Shown here piece after piece: positions 10,748-19,599 of a DNA stretch of 64,000 nt. The DNA comes from an uncultured Mediterraneibacter sp. GTDB taxonomy: Bacteria > Bacillota > Clostridia > Lachnospirales > Lachnospiraceae. Positions within the stretch are counted from its first letter, which is position 1; every line of letters starts with the position of its first letter. Made by a program: the position numbers and the translations under genes. The notes under the pieces are model-generated. The model did no database searches, was not told where the DNA came from, and worked only from the letters and a program-made list of their open reading frames with translations. Where the stretch lies: contig CALWFV010000001.1 in NCBI GenBank assembly GCA_944377745.1, positions 124,001-188,000 on the forward strand, in the 5' to 3' direction.

Positions 10748-12223
10748 CTATGACGCCACATAGGTGAGCGGGATCCTGACTGTAAACGTGCTCCCCTCTC
10801 CCTCTGTGCTGTAGACTCTGATAGATCCCCGGTGCATGAGCACTGCATTTCGCGCGATGGCGAGTCCAAGTCCGGTACCGCCGATCTCTCTCGAGTGAGA
10901 CTTGTCCACACGGTAAAATCTCTCAAAAATATGCGCCTGATCCGCCTCCGGGATCCCGATTCCCGAGTCTTCCACCTTGATATAGAAATATTTATGGTCC
11001 GCGTTCAGAGAGACATGGACCCAGCCGTTGTCATGGTTATACTTGACCGCATTTTCCACCAGATTTGAGATAGCCAGGGAAAACTTTGTCTCATCGATCT
11101 CCGCAGAAACAGGCCGGAAACTCTCCATTACTATCTCTACATTCTTTTTATCGGCAATAGGTTTAAGACGTTTCAGTATCTGCTCAAGCAGATCATTGAT
11201 GTTGACGGACTGGATATTGATATTCTGCCCGGTCTTGTCCATCTTCACGAGAGAGAGAAGATCCGTGATGATCTGATTCTCCCGGTCGATCTCCTTTGCG
11301 ATATCGCCCATGAATTCCTGATACATCTCCACCGGGACGTTATCCTGCTCCAGGAGAGAATCCGCCAGGACTTTCATGGAAGTCATAGGTGTCTTCAGCT
11401 CATGGGATACATTTGACACAAATTCCTCCCTGGACTCGTCAAGCTGTTTGAGCCTGCCGAGCATCTTATTAAACGATTCGCTGATCTGTCTGGTCTCTGT
11501 GAAAGTATCCTCATGCAGCACATCGTCTGTGTAACCTTCCGTCACGCTCTCGATCGCGGTTGAGATCCTGTGCAGGGGCCTCACTACCCGGCCCGCCGCA
11601 AACACGCCCACCGCCGCAAGAAGGATCAGGATGATCCCGACCAGCGCGCCTCCCTGACTGTACAGGACCGCCACTGACACCTCGATGCTGTCCGTCGGGA
11701 TACTGGCCTGGATCACCCCGATCACCTGATCTCCGCCGGTTTCTGTAATGGGAGAAGTCACTTCAATATAATGATTCTTTGTGTCATAATAATTGGTACT
11801 CTCTCCGCGCATACAGCGCACAACATTCTCTGATACGTCTGTTTTCCCCTCATCAAGGCCGTATGTATCTCTTATGACTTTCAGATCCTGATCGATCACC
11901 ATGATACGTCCGCTGTAGATCGTCGCCATCTGGTACAGATTGGCGTTTACAACCTCAGAGGAAGGTTCCTCAAAATACCCGTAGTTATTCAGCTGGTTGC
12001 CTAAGATTGTACACTGATTCTGGATTTCCGCCGTCCGAAGTGAAACTGTCCGCGACTCATAGAAATTTACGATTCCGAAAAGTGCTGCAATGCAGGGCAC
12101 AAGCCCTGCAAGCATCACGATCAGGATAATACGGAACCTGAGGTTCCGGAAGATCTTATCTTTAAATTTGAAACGTGACTTAACCCTGGAAATAATAACC
12201 CACTCCCCACTTTGTATGTACAT
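10748..12223 (-). CDS. Sensor histidine kinase, HAMP type (WalK/PhoR-like)
   Basis: Membrane kinase of up to 491 residues, partner of the regulator gene upstream. Transmembrane helices at about 31-52 and 192-212 enclose a 140-residue extracellular sensor. HAMP follows at 212-264, then HisKA with SHELKTPM (His274), and HATPase_c with N-box NLVENAVKYN and DSGIGIP...GGTGLGLAIA. No PAS domain is seen, unlike B. subtilis WalK. The only ATG before the first helix lies 44 bp inside the regulator gene and has no clear ribosome site, so the exact start is uncertain; translation probably depends on coupling. Confidence 0.93.
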   Translation of the reverse strand: MYIQSGEWVIISRVKSRFKFKDKIFRNLRFRIILIVMLAGLVPCIAALFGIVNFYESRTVSLRTAEIQNQCTILGNQLNNYGYFEEPSSEVVNANLYQMATIYSGRIMVIDQDLKVIRDTYGLDEGKTDVSENVVRCMRGESTNYYDTKNHYIEVTSPITETGGDQVIGVIQASIPTDSIEVSVAVLYSQGGALVGIILILLAAVGVFAAGRVVRPLHRISTAIESVTEGYTDDVLHEDTFTETRQISESFNKMLGRLKQLDESREEFVSNVSHELKTPMTSMKVLADSLLEQDNVPVEMYQEFMGDIAKEIDRENQIITDLLSLVKMDKTGQNINIQSVNINDLLEQILKRLKPIADKKNVEIVMESFRPVSAEIDETKFSLAISNLVENAVKYNHDNGWVHVSLNADHKYFYIKVEDSGIGIPEADQAHIFERFYRVDKSHSREIGGTGLGLAIARNAVLMHRGSIRVYSTEGEGSTFTVRIPLTYVAS

Positions 12224-12866
12224 ATTTCGGCTCGCTTGGGTTTACCTCAATCTTTTCCCTGAGCCTTCTGATATGTACGTCTACTGTTCTTGCATCTCCC
12301 GGATAATCGTATCCCCATACCAGGTTCAGGAGATTCTCCCTGCTATACACTTTATTCGGATTCATCGCAAGCAGTTCCAGCACGTCAAACTCTTTCGCCG
12401 TGAGATTGATCTCCCTTTCGCCGATAAATACCCTGCGGCTCTCACAGTCGATCTTCATATTTCCTTTCACAAGCACCGGGCTGCCCGCCGGTTCCTTCCG
12501 TTTGGACGTGCGCCGCATGATCGCCTTGATCCTGGCCTTTACCTCAAGAATATTAAACGGCTTCGTGATATAGTCGTCAGCGCCGTACTCCAGCCCCAGT
12601 ATCTTGTCCATATCCTCGCTCTTCGCCGTGAGCATGACGATCGGCATGTCAGAAAATTCTCTGATCTGCTGGCATACCTGAAATCCGTCGATCTTCGGAA
12701 GCATCACATCCAGGAGGACCAGATCGTACTCACAGTTCTTTGCGTATTCAAGCGCTTCCTCCCCGTCATAGGCACAGTCAACTTCCATTCCCTCCTGCTC
12801 CAGGCTGAAACGGATCCCTTTCACGATCAGTTTTTCATCATCTACTACTAATATCTTCTTACTCAT
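12180..12866 (-). CDS. OmpR/PhoB-family response regulator (WalR/PhoP-like)
   Basis: Cytoplasmic transcription factor of 228 residues. The receiver domain (1-120) has acidic residues DD at 9-10, phospho-acceptor Asp53 in LLDVMLP, Thr in MLTAK and Lys in ITKPF. The C-terminal winged helix (about 135-228) contains YSRENLLNLVWGYDYPGDARTVDVHIRRLREK, very like WalR/YycF; the full match needs alignment. It lies between comEA and its kinase. The tandem TGTAA boxes upstream of comEA fit this regulator subfamily, so autoregulation is inferred. Confidence 0.95.
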   Translation of the reverse strand: MSKKILVVDDEKLIVKGIRFSLEQEGMEVDCAYDGEEALEYAKNCEYDLVLLDVMLPKIDGFQVCQQIREFSDMPIVMLTAKSEDMDKILGLEYGADDYITKPFNILEVKARIKAIMRRTSKRKEPAGSPVLVKGNMKIDCESRRVFIGEREINLTAKEFDVLELLAMNPNKVYSRENLLNLVWGYDYPGDARTVDVHIRRLREKIEVNPSEPKYVHTKWGVGYYFQG

Positions 12867-12883
12867 ATTTCACTTTTCCCGCT

Positions 12884-13573
12884 CTATATTGTTATGTCAT
12901 CTTTTATTTTATTAAATACTCCCTCTTTGATGCCCCCAACCTGCATCAGCTCTTCGATACTCCCAAACTTCCCGTTTTCCTCCCGGTATTTGAGAATGCT
13001 CTCCGCCTTTGCCTCGCCGATCCCTGTCAGCGTCATGAGTTCATCTTTTCCGGCTGTATTAATATTTATCTTTCCCTTTTCCGATCCACTGGTTACTCCT
13101 GTACTCAGCCCCTCTGTACCGCTTTGGAATTCTTCCGCTTCCTCCTGATCCGGTACATAGATGCGCGCTCCGTCAGTGATCACTTCGGCCTGATTGATCA
13201 GTTCCTGGGCAGCATCCGCTGTCACCCCTCCGGCCAGCTCGATCGCCTCGTAGATTCGCGCACCGCTTTTCAGTTCATATACTCCCGGAGAATGGACCGC
13301 CCCGCACACATAGACAAAAACAGTCCCGGTCTCCCGGTCGTCCTCTTCTGTATCGGGTGAAATCTCTCCTGAGATCTCTTCTCCATCATCCACTGTGTCC
13401 GCTGTTCCTTCTTCCAGCCCTTCTGCCGCCGGTTCCTCTTCCGCTGTCTCATCCGAAATCCGGATCTCGTCCAGCTCGTCGCCTTCCCTGCTGCCACAGC
13501 CCGGCAGGATGAGAACGAGCGCCATCAACGCCAGGACACATATTCTCTTTATTATCCGTATCTTGTCTTGCAT
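12884..13573 (-). CDS. comEA: ComEA-like DNA-binding lipoprotein (SLBB plus helix-hairpin-helix)
   Basis: Predicted extracytoplasmic DNA receptor of natural competence. The 229 residues start with a lipoprotein signal ending LILPGC (Cys26), followed by an acidic linker rich in Glu and Asp. An SLBB domain (about 80-140, FVYVCGAVHSPGVYEL) follows, then a Ser/Gly linker. The C-terminal helix-hairpin-helix pair (ININTAGKDELMTLTGIGEA) is the DNA-binding module. Most ComEA proteins have a transmembrane anchor rather than a lipobox. GAGGAAAAT precedes the ATG. It is the first gene of the competence/two-component operon. Confidence 0.88.
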   Translation of the reverse strand: MQDKIRIIKRICVLALMALVLILPGCGSREGDELDEIRISDETAEEEPAAEGLEEGTADTVDDGEEISGEISPDTEEDDRETGTVFVYVCGAVHSPGVYELKSGARIYEAIELAGGVTADAAQELINQAEVITDGARIYVPDQEEAEEFQSGTEGLSTGVTSGSEKGKININTAGKDELMTLTGIGEAKAESILKYREENGKFGSIEELMQVGGIKEGVFNKIKDDITI

Positions 13574-13627
13574 ATTTTCCTCACAGTCTGCAGGCTGTAA
13601 GAATCCCCCTTTATGCCGGACAGTATC

Positions 13628-13656
13628 ATTGTAACGAATTTCTCTCAGAATTACAA
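13628..13656 (-). promoter_or_regulatory. comEA operon promoter
   Basis: On the minus strand TTGTAA and TACAAT lie 17 bp apart, predicting a start near 13621 and a leader of about 47 nt. The -35 is 6 bp from the proximal regulator box at 13663-13679. Confidence 0.7.
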
Positions 13657-13662
13657 TAGACA

Positions 13663-13709
13663 TTTACAGGTTTGTTACAATTCTGAAATTATGTTACAGG
13701 ATTATTACG
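13663..13709 (-). promoter_or_regulatory. Tandem WalR/PhoP-type operator boxes
   Basis: On the minus strand TGTAAC-AAACC-TGTAAA (13663-13679) fits the WalR consensus TGTWAH-N5-TGTWAH exactly. CGTAAT-AATCC-TGTAAC (13693-13709) fits with one mismatch. The 11-bp repeat spacing is typical of dimers of OmpR-family regulators. Read on the other strand it also resembles the PhoP box. Confidence 0.7.
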
Positions 13710-13723
13710 GTTTATATTCCTGT

Positions 13724-14155
13724 TTACTCCCACTGAAAGATCGTGATCCCGATCACCGCCAGCACCAGACCCCCCAGCTTTCTCCAGTCAAAAGGCTCTT
13801 TCTCCATTCCGAACATGCCGAAAAGCTCAATAATATACGAAACAGCAAGCTGAGCGATCACGATCAGCAGCGCCGACTTTGCCGGGCCCAGCGCTTCAAC
13901 GCTTTTGATCACCGTCCAGGTGATCCCGGCGCCGATCACGCCGCCCAGAAGCATATACTTCGGCTCCACCTTCCCGATCGCTGCGATACTGTCTCTGCCG
14001 GTAAAGAACCAGACGGCAAGGCAGACCATAAGAGCCGAGAACTGCACCCAGCCATTGCTGACCCATACTCCTGTCGTCTTTGTCACCTGGGTATTGAATA
14101 CCCCCTGTACGCTCATCAGAGCGCCTGATAAAAGTGCGATAATAAAACCAGTCAT
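13724..14155 (-). CDS. YdcZ-family (DMT) small membrane transporter
   Basis: Integral membrane protein of 143 residues with five predicted helices, matching the YdcZ/DUF606 branch of the drug/metabolite transporter superfamily. Conserved features include GALMSVQGVFNTQV at the N-terminus and GGVIGAGITWTVIKSVEALGPAKSALLIVIAQL in the middle (seen as consecutive blocks). The substrate is unknown. It sits alone between the arg operon and the comEA promoter, probably read separately. Confidence 0.85.
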   Translation of the reverse strand: MTGFIIALLSGALMSVQGVFNTQVTKTTGVWVSNGWVQFSALMVCLAVWFFTGRDSIAAIGKVEPKYMLLGGVIGAGITWTVIKSVEALGPAKSALLIVIAQLAVSYIIELFGMFGMEKEPFDWRKLGGLVLAVIGITIFQWE

Positions 14156-14227
14156 CTTTTTTTCTATCCCTCCATGCAGTTTATGCCCGCTTTTCAGATA
14201 GTATGTCCGATGACTGGTTTCTTATTC

Positions 14228-14268
14228 ATCGGGGCCTGCCCCCTTTGCAAAAGGGTCAGGTCCCGATG
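14228..14268. repeat. 41-bp near-perfect palindrome downstream of argD
   Basis: CATCGGGGCCTGCCCCCTTT pairs with AAAGGGTCAGGTCCCGATG through about 19 pairs, two of them G-T. It begins 28 bp beyond the argD stop and could end or stabilise the arg operon mRNA, but no T-tract follows. The half GGGACCTGAC reappears at 24450-24459, which hints at a dispersed repeat. Confidence 0.6.
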
Positions 14269-14296
14269 CACATTTTTTCAGAAAATTCTGCTTTTT

Positions 14297-15478
14297 TCAT
14301 GCGAGCGCTTTTTTCAGCTTCCCGATCATTTCATCAATATGTTTCTCCTCCACGATCAGCGGCGGTACAAAACGCAGCATATTTCCTTCCGCCTGAATCA
14401 CCAGCAGCCCTTCCGCGATTGCACGGCTGATCACTTCTCCGGCGGGCTTTGAGAGCACCAGTCCCTGCATGAGACCTTTCCCTCTCCTCTCCGTGACGCA
14501 GTCCATCTCATCGACGAGTTCATCCAGACGTTTCGTCAGAAAGGGAGCCACCTGATTCACATGTCCGACAATATCCTCCCGTTCAAAGATCTCGATCACT
14601 TTCTTAACGGCTGTGCACGCCAGCGGATTTCCTCCGTAGGTTGCGCCGTGATCCCCCGGCTGCAGGGAATACTCTGCCACTTTTTCCGTCATGGCAAAGG
14701 CACCCACGGGGATTCCGTTTCCGATGGCTTTCGCCATAGTGATAATGTCCGGCTTCACTCCGAATCCCTGCCATGCAAACATGGTACCTGTCCGCGCCAT
14801 ACCGCACTGGACCTCGTCACAGATCATCAGGATATCATTGTCGTCGCAGATCTTCCGTATTCCTTCCATGAATTCCTGAGTTGCCCGATGGATTCCGCCT
14901 TCTCCCTGAAGGGGTTCCAGGATGATGGCGCAGGTCTTGTCGCTGACCAGCGCCTTCACGCTGTCCAGATCATTGAATTTCGCAAACTTTACCCCGGGGA
15001 GCACCGGTGCAAAAGGCTCCCGGTATGAGTCATGCCCCGTGACGGATACCGCGCCGAAACTCCTTCCGTGGAAAGAATCCTCCATAGCGATGAACTCATA
15101 TCTGCCGGTTTTCTTTGTGAAGGCATATCTCCTTGCCGCCTTCAGTGCGCCTTCGTTTGCCTCGGTACCGCTGTTGGTAAAAAATACTCTGTCCATCCCG
15201 GAGACACGGTTCAGTTCTTTTGCCGCTTCTCCACAGCTTTCATGATAATAGAGATTGGAGGTATGACACAATTTGTCTATCTGCGCCTTCAGAGCCTCGT
15301 TCAGTTCTTCGTTGCCATAGCCCAGCCCGCACACGGCGATCCCTGCCGCGAAATCAAGGTACTCTTTTCCGTCCGTATCATACAGATACATGCCTTTTCC
15401 GTGATCGAGCACGATCGGGAAACGGTTGTATACGTGGATCAGATTTTCCTCTGCTGCCTGTATTTTATTATTCACCAT
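14297..15478 (-). CDS. argD: Acetylornithine aminotransferase
   Basis: PLP enzyme that makes N-acetylornithine from N-acetylglutamate semialdehyde. The 393 residues show the class III aminotransferase pattern: [28 protein letters not shown], the acidic [11 protein letters not shown], and the PLP lysine in [16 protein letters not shown]. The chosen ATG overlaps the last 11 bases of argB, implying coupling; an in-frame GTG lies seven codons upstream. Last gene of the arg operon. Confidence 0.96.
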   Translation of the reverse strand: MVNNKIQAAEENLIHVYNRFPIVLDHGKGMYLYDTDGKEYLDFAAGIAVCGLGYGNEELNEALKAQIDKLCHTSNLYYHESCGEAAKELNRVSGMDRVFFTNSGTEANEGALKAARRYAFTKKTGRYEFIAMEDSFHGRSFGAVSVTGHDSYREPFAPVLPGVKFAKFNDLDSVKALVSDKTCAIILEPLQGEGGIHRATQEFMEGIRKICDDNDILMICDEVQCGMARTGTMFAWQGFGVKPDIITMAKAIGNGIPVGAFAMTEKVAEYSLQPGDHGATYGGNPLACTAVKKVIEIFEREDIVGHVNQVAPFLTKRLDELVDEMDCVTERRGKGLMQGLVLSKPAGEVISRAIAEGLLVIQAEGNMLRFVPPLIVEEKHIDEMIGKLKKALA

Positions 15479-16367
15479 GATAATACCTGCTTTCTTCACT
15501 GTTTAATATTGCGGTTCCGATTCCTCTGTTCGTAAAGATCTCAAGAAGGAGACAGTGAGGGATCCTTCCGTCCAGGATATGTACGCGGGAAACGCCGTTC
15601 TCAATGGCGTCGATGCAGTTCTGAAGTTTCGGCAGCATTCCTCCGCCGATATATCCTTCCTCCATCAGTTTCTTCGCCTCGTCCACCCGCAGTTCCGAGA
15701 TCAGCGTATCCGGATCATCCGGATCCTTGTATACGCCTTCGATATCTGTGAGGAACGCCAGCTTCTCCGCCTTCACTGCGCGGGCGATAGCGCAGGCAGC
15801 GTCGTCCGCATTGATATTATATGTATTATAATCATCATCCAGTCCGACAGGGCATACGATAGGGAGAAAATCTTTCTCCAGAAGATCGTAGAGTATCTGC
15901 GCATTAACCTCCTTGATATCCCCCACATATCCGATATCCTGTCCGTCAGAATACTTTTTATCTACTTTCAGGAGCGCGCCGTCCTTTCCGCTGATCCCGA
16001 TGGCGCGGACGCCCAGTTCCTCCACCAGCTGCACCAGGCTCTTGTTCACCTTGCCCAGGACCATCTCAGCGATCTCCATGGTATCTTCGTCGGTCACGCG
16101 GAGACCGTTGATAAACTTCGGTTCCATCCCGACCTTGCCGACCCATTTGCTGATCTCCTTGCCTCCGCCGTGTACGATGATAGGTTTGAACCCGACCAGC
16201 TTGAGCAGAGTCACGTCCTCTATCACTCGCTTTTTCAGGCTTTCGTCCACCATGGCGCTGCCGCCGTATTTCACGACAATGATCTTTCGATTGAAACGCT
16301 GGATATAAGGCAGTGCCTCGATCAGCACCTGCGCCTTGTCCAGATATTGCTGCATATTCTTATTCAT
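15468..16367 (-). CDS. argB: Acetylglutamate kinase
   Basis: Phosphorylates N-acetylglutamate in arginine synthesis. The 299 residues carry [10 protein letters not shown] near the N-terminus, the glycine-rich [11 protein letters not shown], and [12 protein letters not shown] near the ATP site. The N-terminal helix before the kinase fold ([18 protein letters not shown]) is typical of arginine-feedback-inhibited hexameric enzymes, so inhibition by arginine is plausible. The start has a strong AGGAGG site; it lies 22 bp after argJ. Confidence 0.97.
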   Translation of the reverse strand: MNKNMQQYLDKAQVLIEALPYIQRFNRKIIVVKYGGSAMVDESLKKRVIEDVTLLKLVGFKPIIVHGGGKEISKWVGKVGMEPKFINGLRVTDEDTMEIAEMVLGKVNKSLVQLVEELGVRAIGISGKDGALLKVDKKYSDGQDIGYVGDIKEVNAQILYDLLEKDFLPIVCPVGLDDDYNTYNINADDAACAIARAVKAEKLAFLTDIEGVYKDPDDPDTLISELRVDEAKKLMEEGYIGGGMLPKLQNCIDAIENGVSRVHILDGRIPHCLLLEIFTNRGIGTAILNSEESRYYHGE

Positions 16368-16389
16368 AACATCCTCCTGTCCGCAGGAC

Positions 16390-17613
16390 TCAGCTGCGGT
16401 AATCTGCATTGATATCAATATATCCGTGAGTCAGGTCACAGCCCCATGCCGCGGCCTCTGCACTGCCCTCTTTGATATCCGCCGTGGCAGTGATCTCCGG
16501 CTGAGACAAGATCTCTGTGGCTTTCTCCTCACTGTAGTCCAGAGCTACTCCATTCTCGATGATCTTCAGCTTTCCTGCTTTGCTCTCAAAGTACAGATCC
16601 ACTTTCTCCGGGTCAAACTCCGCGCCGGAGTATCCCATGGCGCAGAGGATCCTTCCCCAGTTGGCGTCATGTCCCGCGATCGCCGCCTTGGTCAGATTGG
16701 AGCAGACAATGGATTTCGCGAGAGTCTTTGCCTGCTCTTTTGTGGAGGCGCCGATGATCTTCGCCTCGAACAGCGCGGTCGCCCCTTCTCCGTCTCCCGC
16801 TATCTTTTTCGCCAGGGTCTCGTTGACATAGTGGAGAGCTTCAAGGAACATGTCATATTCCGGAGTGTCCACCTTGATCTTCTCATTTCCCGCCATGCCG
16901 TTTGCCAGAAGGAGGACCGTATCGTTGGTAGACGTATCCCCGTCCACTGAGATCATATTATAGGTATCCTGGATATCCGTACTGAGTGCCTTCTGGAGTG
17001 CTTTCTTCGAGATCTTCGCATCCGTCGTGATAAAGGAGAGCATGGTGCACATATTGGGATGGATCATCCCGGATCCCTTTGCCATCCCGCCGATGGTCAC
17101 GGTCTTTCCTCCGATCTCAATAGTCACCGCCACTTCTTTCTTCTCTGTATCTGTAGTCATGATGGCCTTCGCCGCTTCCGTTCCATCTGGAGTACCAGCG
17201 CCCTTTGTCTCTGCCAGTTTCGCGATGCCGGCTTTGATCCGCTCCATGGGAAGCTGCATTCCGATCACACCGGTGGAGCCGACCAGCACTCCCTCCGCAT
17301 CCACGCCCAGGATCTTCGCCGCCTCCTGAGCGGTCTCACGGCAGTACCCTATTCCTTCCTCTCCGGTGCACGCATTTGCAATGCCGGAATTGACGATCAC
17401 CGCCTGGGATTTCACCTTGCTCTCTACCACGGCCCTGTCCCATTTTACCGGGGCGGCCTTTACCACATTTGTGGTAAACGTGCCTGCCGTCTTGCAAGGT
17501 TTCTCACTGTAGATCAGCGCCATATCCGTGCGCCCTTTGTATTTGATCTCCGCTGCCGCTGCAGCCGCCTCAAATCCTTTTGCCGCGGTCACTCCGCCTT
17601 CGATTATCTTCAT
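16390..17613 (-). CDS. argJ: Bifunctional ornithine acetyltransferase/N-acetylglutamate synthase
   Basis: Recycles the acetyl group from acetylornithine to glutamate. The 407 residues include AKGSGMIHP and the self-cleavage region MCTMLSF, where the Thr nucleophile of the beta chain is conserved. The oxyanion motif GSTGVIG is present. Whether it also uses acetyl-CoA cannot be read from sequence alone. Its presence means the operon does not strictly need ArgE. Third gene of argC-GNAT-argJ-argB-argD. Confidence 0.97.
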   Translation of the reverse strand: MKIIEGGVTAAKGFEAAAAAAEIKYKGRTDMALIYSEKPCKTAGTFTTNVVKAAPVKWDRAVVESKVKSQAVIVNSGIANACTGEEGIGYCRETAQEAAKILGVDAEGVLVGSTGVIGMQLPMERIKAGIAKLAETKGAGTPDGTEAAKAIMTTDTEKKEVAVTIEIGGKTVTIGGMAKGSGMIHPNMCTMLSFITTDAKISKKALQKALSTDIQDTYNMISVDGDTSTNDTVLLLANGMAGNEKIKVDTPEYDMFLEALHYVNETLAKKIAGDGEGATALFEAKIIGASTKEQAKTLAKSIVCSNLTKAAIAGHDANWGRILCAMGYSGAEFDPEKVDLYFESKAGKLKIIENGVALDYSEEKATEILSQPEITATADIKEGSAEAAAWGCDLTHGYIDINADYRS

Positions 17614-17678
17614 ATGACCATTTCCTTTCCGAAGTTATCTTCTCTGTCTGTTCCTGTACATCTCAGTTTTCAGGCAGT

Positions 17679-18125
17679 TCACTGCTCGTTGAATGCTGTG
17701 ATGTTCTCTTCATTTAATGTAAAATCATAATAATTCAGATCCAGCCTCTCGGTCCATCCGATGGTGTTCCAGAATGCATTTCCAATATCATTTTTTGTAA
17801 ACGCGATCAGGGAGACCTTGTTGATATGCTCCTCTTTCAACGCCTTCATGGCATGGACCACCATATCTTTCCCGATCCCATGCCGTCGGTATTTCTCGTC
17901 CACACAGACATGATAGAGGCATCCCCGTCTCCCGTCATGTCCGCAGAGGATACTCCCCACGATCTTTCCGTCTTTGACCGCCACCACGCTGGTCGTCGGA
18001 TTTCTCTTCAAAAAGCGCTCCACGCCCTCCCTGGAATCATCGATGCTCCGGATGCCGAATCCTTTGATCTTTTTCCAGAGCGCATATACCTCGTCGTAAT
18101 CATCGATCGTCATAACACGTATCAT
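17679..18125 (-). CDS. GNAT acetyltransferase inside the arginine operon
   Basis: Acetyltransferase of 148 residues. The acetyl-CoA motif is VDEKYRRHGIGKDMV (about 77-91), preceded by the beta strand CLYHVCV. The C-terminus has NAFWNTIGW, as in the YpeA-like subfamily. It lies between argC and argJ with 58 bp and 65 bp spacers, so it is likely cotranscribed. It could supply N-acetylglutamate to prime the cycle when ArgJ cannot, but the substrate is inferred from position only. Confidence 0.88.
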   Translation of the reverse strand: MIRVMTIDDYDEVYALWKKIKGFGIRSIDDSREGVERFLKRNPTTSVVAVKDGKIVGSILCGHDGRRGCLYHVCVDEKYRRHGIGKDMVVHAMKALKEEHINKVSLIAFTKNDIGNAFWNTIGWTERLDLNYYDFTLNEENITAFNEQ

Positions 18126-18183
18126 AAATCCACCTCTTGTCTAATTCAGGATGCAATGAAACCCACGGTTCCCGGATCCGGGA

Positions 18184-19224
18184 TCACGGGAACATGGGAA
18201 CCAGGTCTAGCCCTTCGCTCTCCTCCAGGCCGAACATCAGGTTCATGTTCTGGACTGCCTGTCCCGCAGCGCCCTTCACCAGATTGTCAATGGCTCCCAT
18301 CATGATGATCCGGTTCGTCCTGGGATCGATCTTGAAGCCGATATCCACATAGTTGCTTCCTTCCACCCATTTTGTCTCCGGATATTCATCCTGCCCCAGT
18401 ACACGCACGAATTTCTCATTTCCATAATATCTGTCATAGACGGCCTTCACATCTTCCCAGCTCACCTCTTTTGTAAGCTTCGCGTATTCCGTCGCAAGAA
18501 TCCCTCTGTTCATGGGAACAAGGTGGGGCGTAAAGTTAAGAACAACCTTCTCTCCCGCCGCATATCCCAGCTGCTCCTCGATCTCGGGAGTATGTCTGTG
18601 ATTTGCCACGCCGTATGCTTTCATGTTTTCATTGACTTCGCAGAACAGATTCGGAAGCTTTGCTCCGCGTCCTGCCCCGGACGTTCCGGACTTGGCGTCG
18701 ATGATCAGGGTGCTCATATCGATCAGCCCTTCCTTTGCCAGCGGATATGCCGTCAGGATGGAGCAGGTCGTATAACATCCCGGATTTGCCACCAGACGCG
18801 CTTTCTTCACGTCCTCCCTGTTGATCTCACAGAGTCCGTACACCGCTTCCTCCAGAAACTGGGGCGCCTTGTGCTCGATCTTATACCACTCCTCGTACAC
18901 TTTCACGTCCTTCAGCCTGAAGTCCGCACTCAGATCGATGATCTTCACTTTCGAGAGGATCTCCTCATTTACAAGGGAAGCGCACAGTCCCTGGGGCGTC
19001 GCCGTAAAGATCACATCGACCTGGGACGCGAGTTCCTCCATATTGTCATCCATGCATTCCGCATCCACGATCTGGAACATGTTCCTGTAAACGTCCGCAT
19101 ATTTTTTCCCGATATAGCTTCTCGAGCCATACCACTTGATCTCAGCATCTTTATGTCCTGTCAGTATCCTCACAAGCTCGCCGCCCGCATAACCGGTGGC
19201 GCCGATAATTCCGACTTTTATCAT
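18184..19224 (-). CDS. argC: N-acetyl-gamma-glutamyl-phosphate reductase
   Basis: NADPH-dependent reduction of acetylglutamyl phosphate. The 346 residues begin with the nucleotide motif GIIGATGYAGGELVRIL. The catalytic Cys150 is in VANPGCYTT. The dimerisation domain and the HRHTPEIEEQ segment follow. First gene of the arg operon; a roughly 160-nt leader with two hairpins separates it from the ArgR-boxed promoter. Confidence 0.98.
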   Translation of the reverse strand: MIKVGIIGATGYAGGELVRILTGHKDAEIKWYGSRSYIGKKYADVYRNMFQIVDAECMDDNMEELASQVDVIFTATPQGLCASLVNEEILSKVKIIDLSADFRLKDVKVYEEWYKIEHKAPQFLEEAVYGLCEINREDVKKARLVANPGCYTTCSILTAYPLAKEGLIDMSTLIIDAKSGTSGAGRGAKLPNLFCEVNENMKAYGVANHRHTPEIEEQLGYAAGEKVVLNFTPHLVPMNRGILATEYAKLTKEVSWEDVKAVYDRYYGNEKFVRVLGQDEYPETKWVEGSNYVDIGFKIDPRTNRIIMMGAIDNLVKGAAGQAVQNMNLMFGLEESEGLDLVPMFP

Positions 19225-19385
19225 CTCTCAAACGTCCTTTCCTGGTCAGTTATATCTCACATGTTACTGTTCGCACTGTAACTCTCTGTGTATCACAGGC
19301 GTCAAAAAGCTTTTGGCGCCTTCACCATCATATACCACATTTAATAGGAAGTAAAGCGTTTCTTCTCTTCCCGCAAGTGGTTACT
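19225..19385 (-). promoter_or_regulatory. argC leader with two hairpins and a second candidate promoter
   Basis: No gene is present. The transcript would contain an inverted repeat at 19298-19320 (GGCGCCAAAAG with CTTTTTGACGCC) and one at 19263-19282 (GTTAC with GTAAC). TTTACT and TATGAT with 17 bp spacing at 19327-19355 form a second possible promoter. No run of arginine codons or T-box signature was recognised. Confidence 0.5.
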
Positions 19386-19399
19386 TGCATAATAATACA
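19386..19399 (-). promoter_or_regulatory. ArgR box over the argC promoter
   Basis: TGCATAATAATACA matches TGNAT-WWWW-ATNCA, the core of the arginine repressor box, at every position. It covers the predicted -10 of the argC promoter, so binding would block transcription. Confidence 0.75.
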
Positions 19400-19420
19400 T
19401 CTATATTGTATATTTTGCAA
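19392..19420 (-). promoter_or_regulatory. argC operon promoter
   Basis: On the minus strand TTGCAA and TATTAT lie 17 bp apart, predicting a start near 19385. Confidence 0.65.
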
Positions 19421-19426
19421 GTATTA

Positions 19427-19440
19427 TTTATAAATATGCA
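19427..19440. promoter_or_regulatory. Second ArgR-like half-matched box
   Basis: On the minus strand TGCATATTTATAAA matches TGNAT-WWWW-ATNNA with one deviation from consensus. It lies about 40 bp from the first box, as in cooperative ArgR operators. Confidence 0.45.
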
Positions 19441-19504
19441 TATTTTTAGTATTTTAATGCATTTATGAGTGCCGTACAAACATAACCTTCTGACAGCTTC
19501 AGCA

Positions 19505-19513
19505 TGATATAAT
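19505..19513 (+). promoter_or_regulatory. Extended -10 element upstream of the sigma factor
   Basis: TGATATAAT (TGN-TATAAT) lies about 87 bp before the ECF sigma gene, with no convincing -35. It may drive the sigma/ABC cassette. Confidence 0.4.
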
Positions 19514-19599
19514 CAATCTATCCGGATGCAGAATTTTTAAGTCGTGCGCACATTCTGTCTTTCTCATCCGTTATACATTGTGAAAGGAGGTCACCTGAT

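Noticed and set aside
19225..19385. T-box or arginine leader peptide upstream of argC
   Set aside because: No T-box AGGGUGGNACCGCG-like sequence and no short frame with Arg runs.
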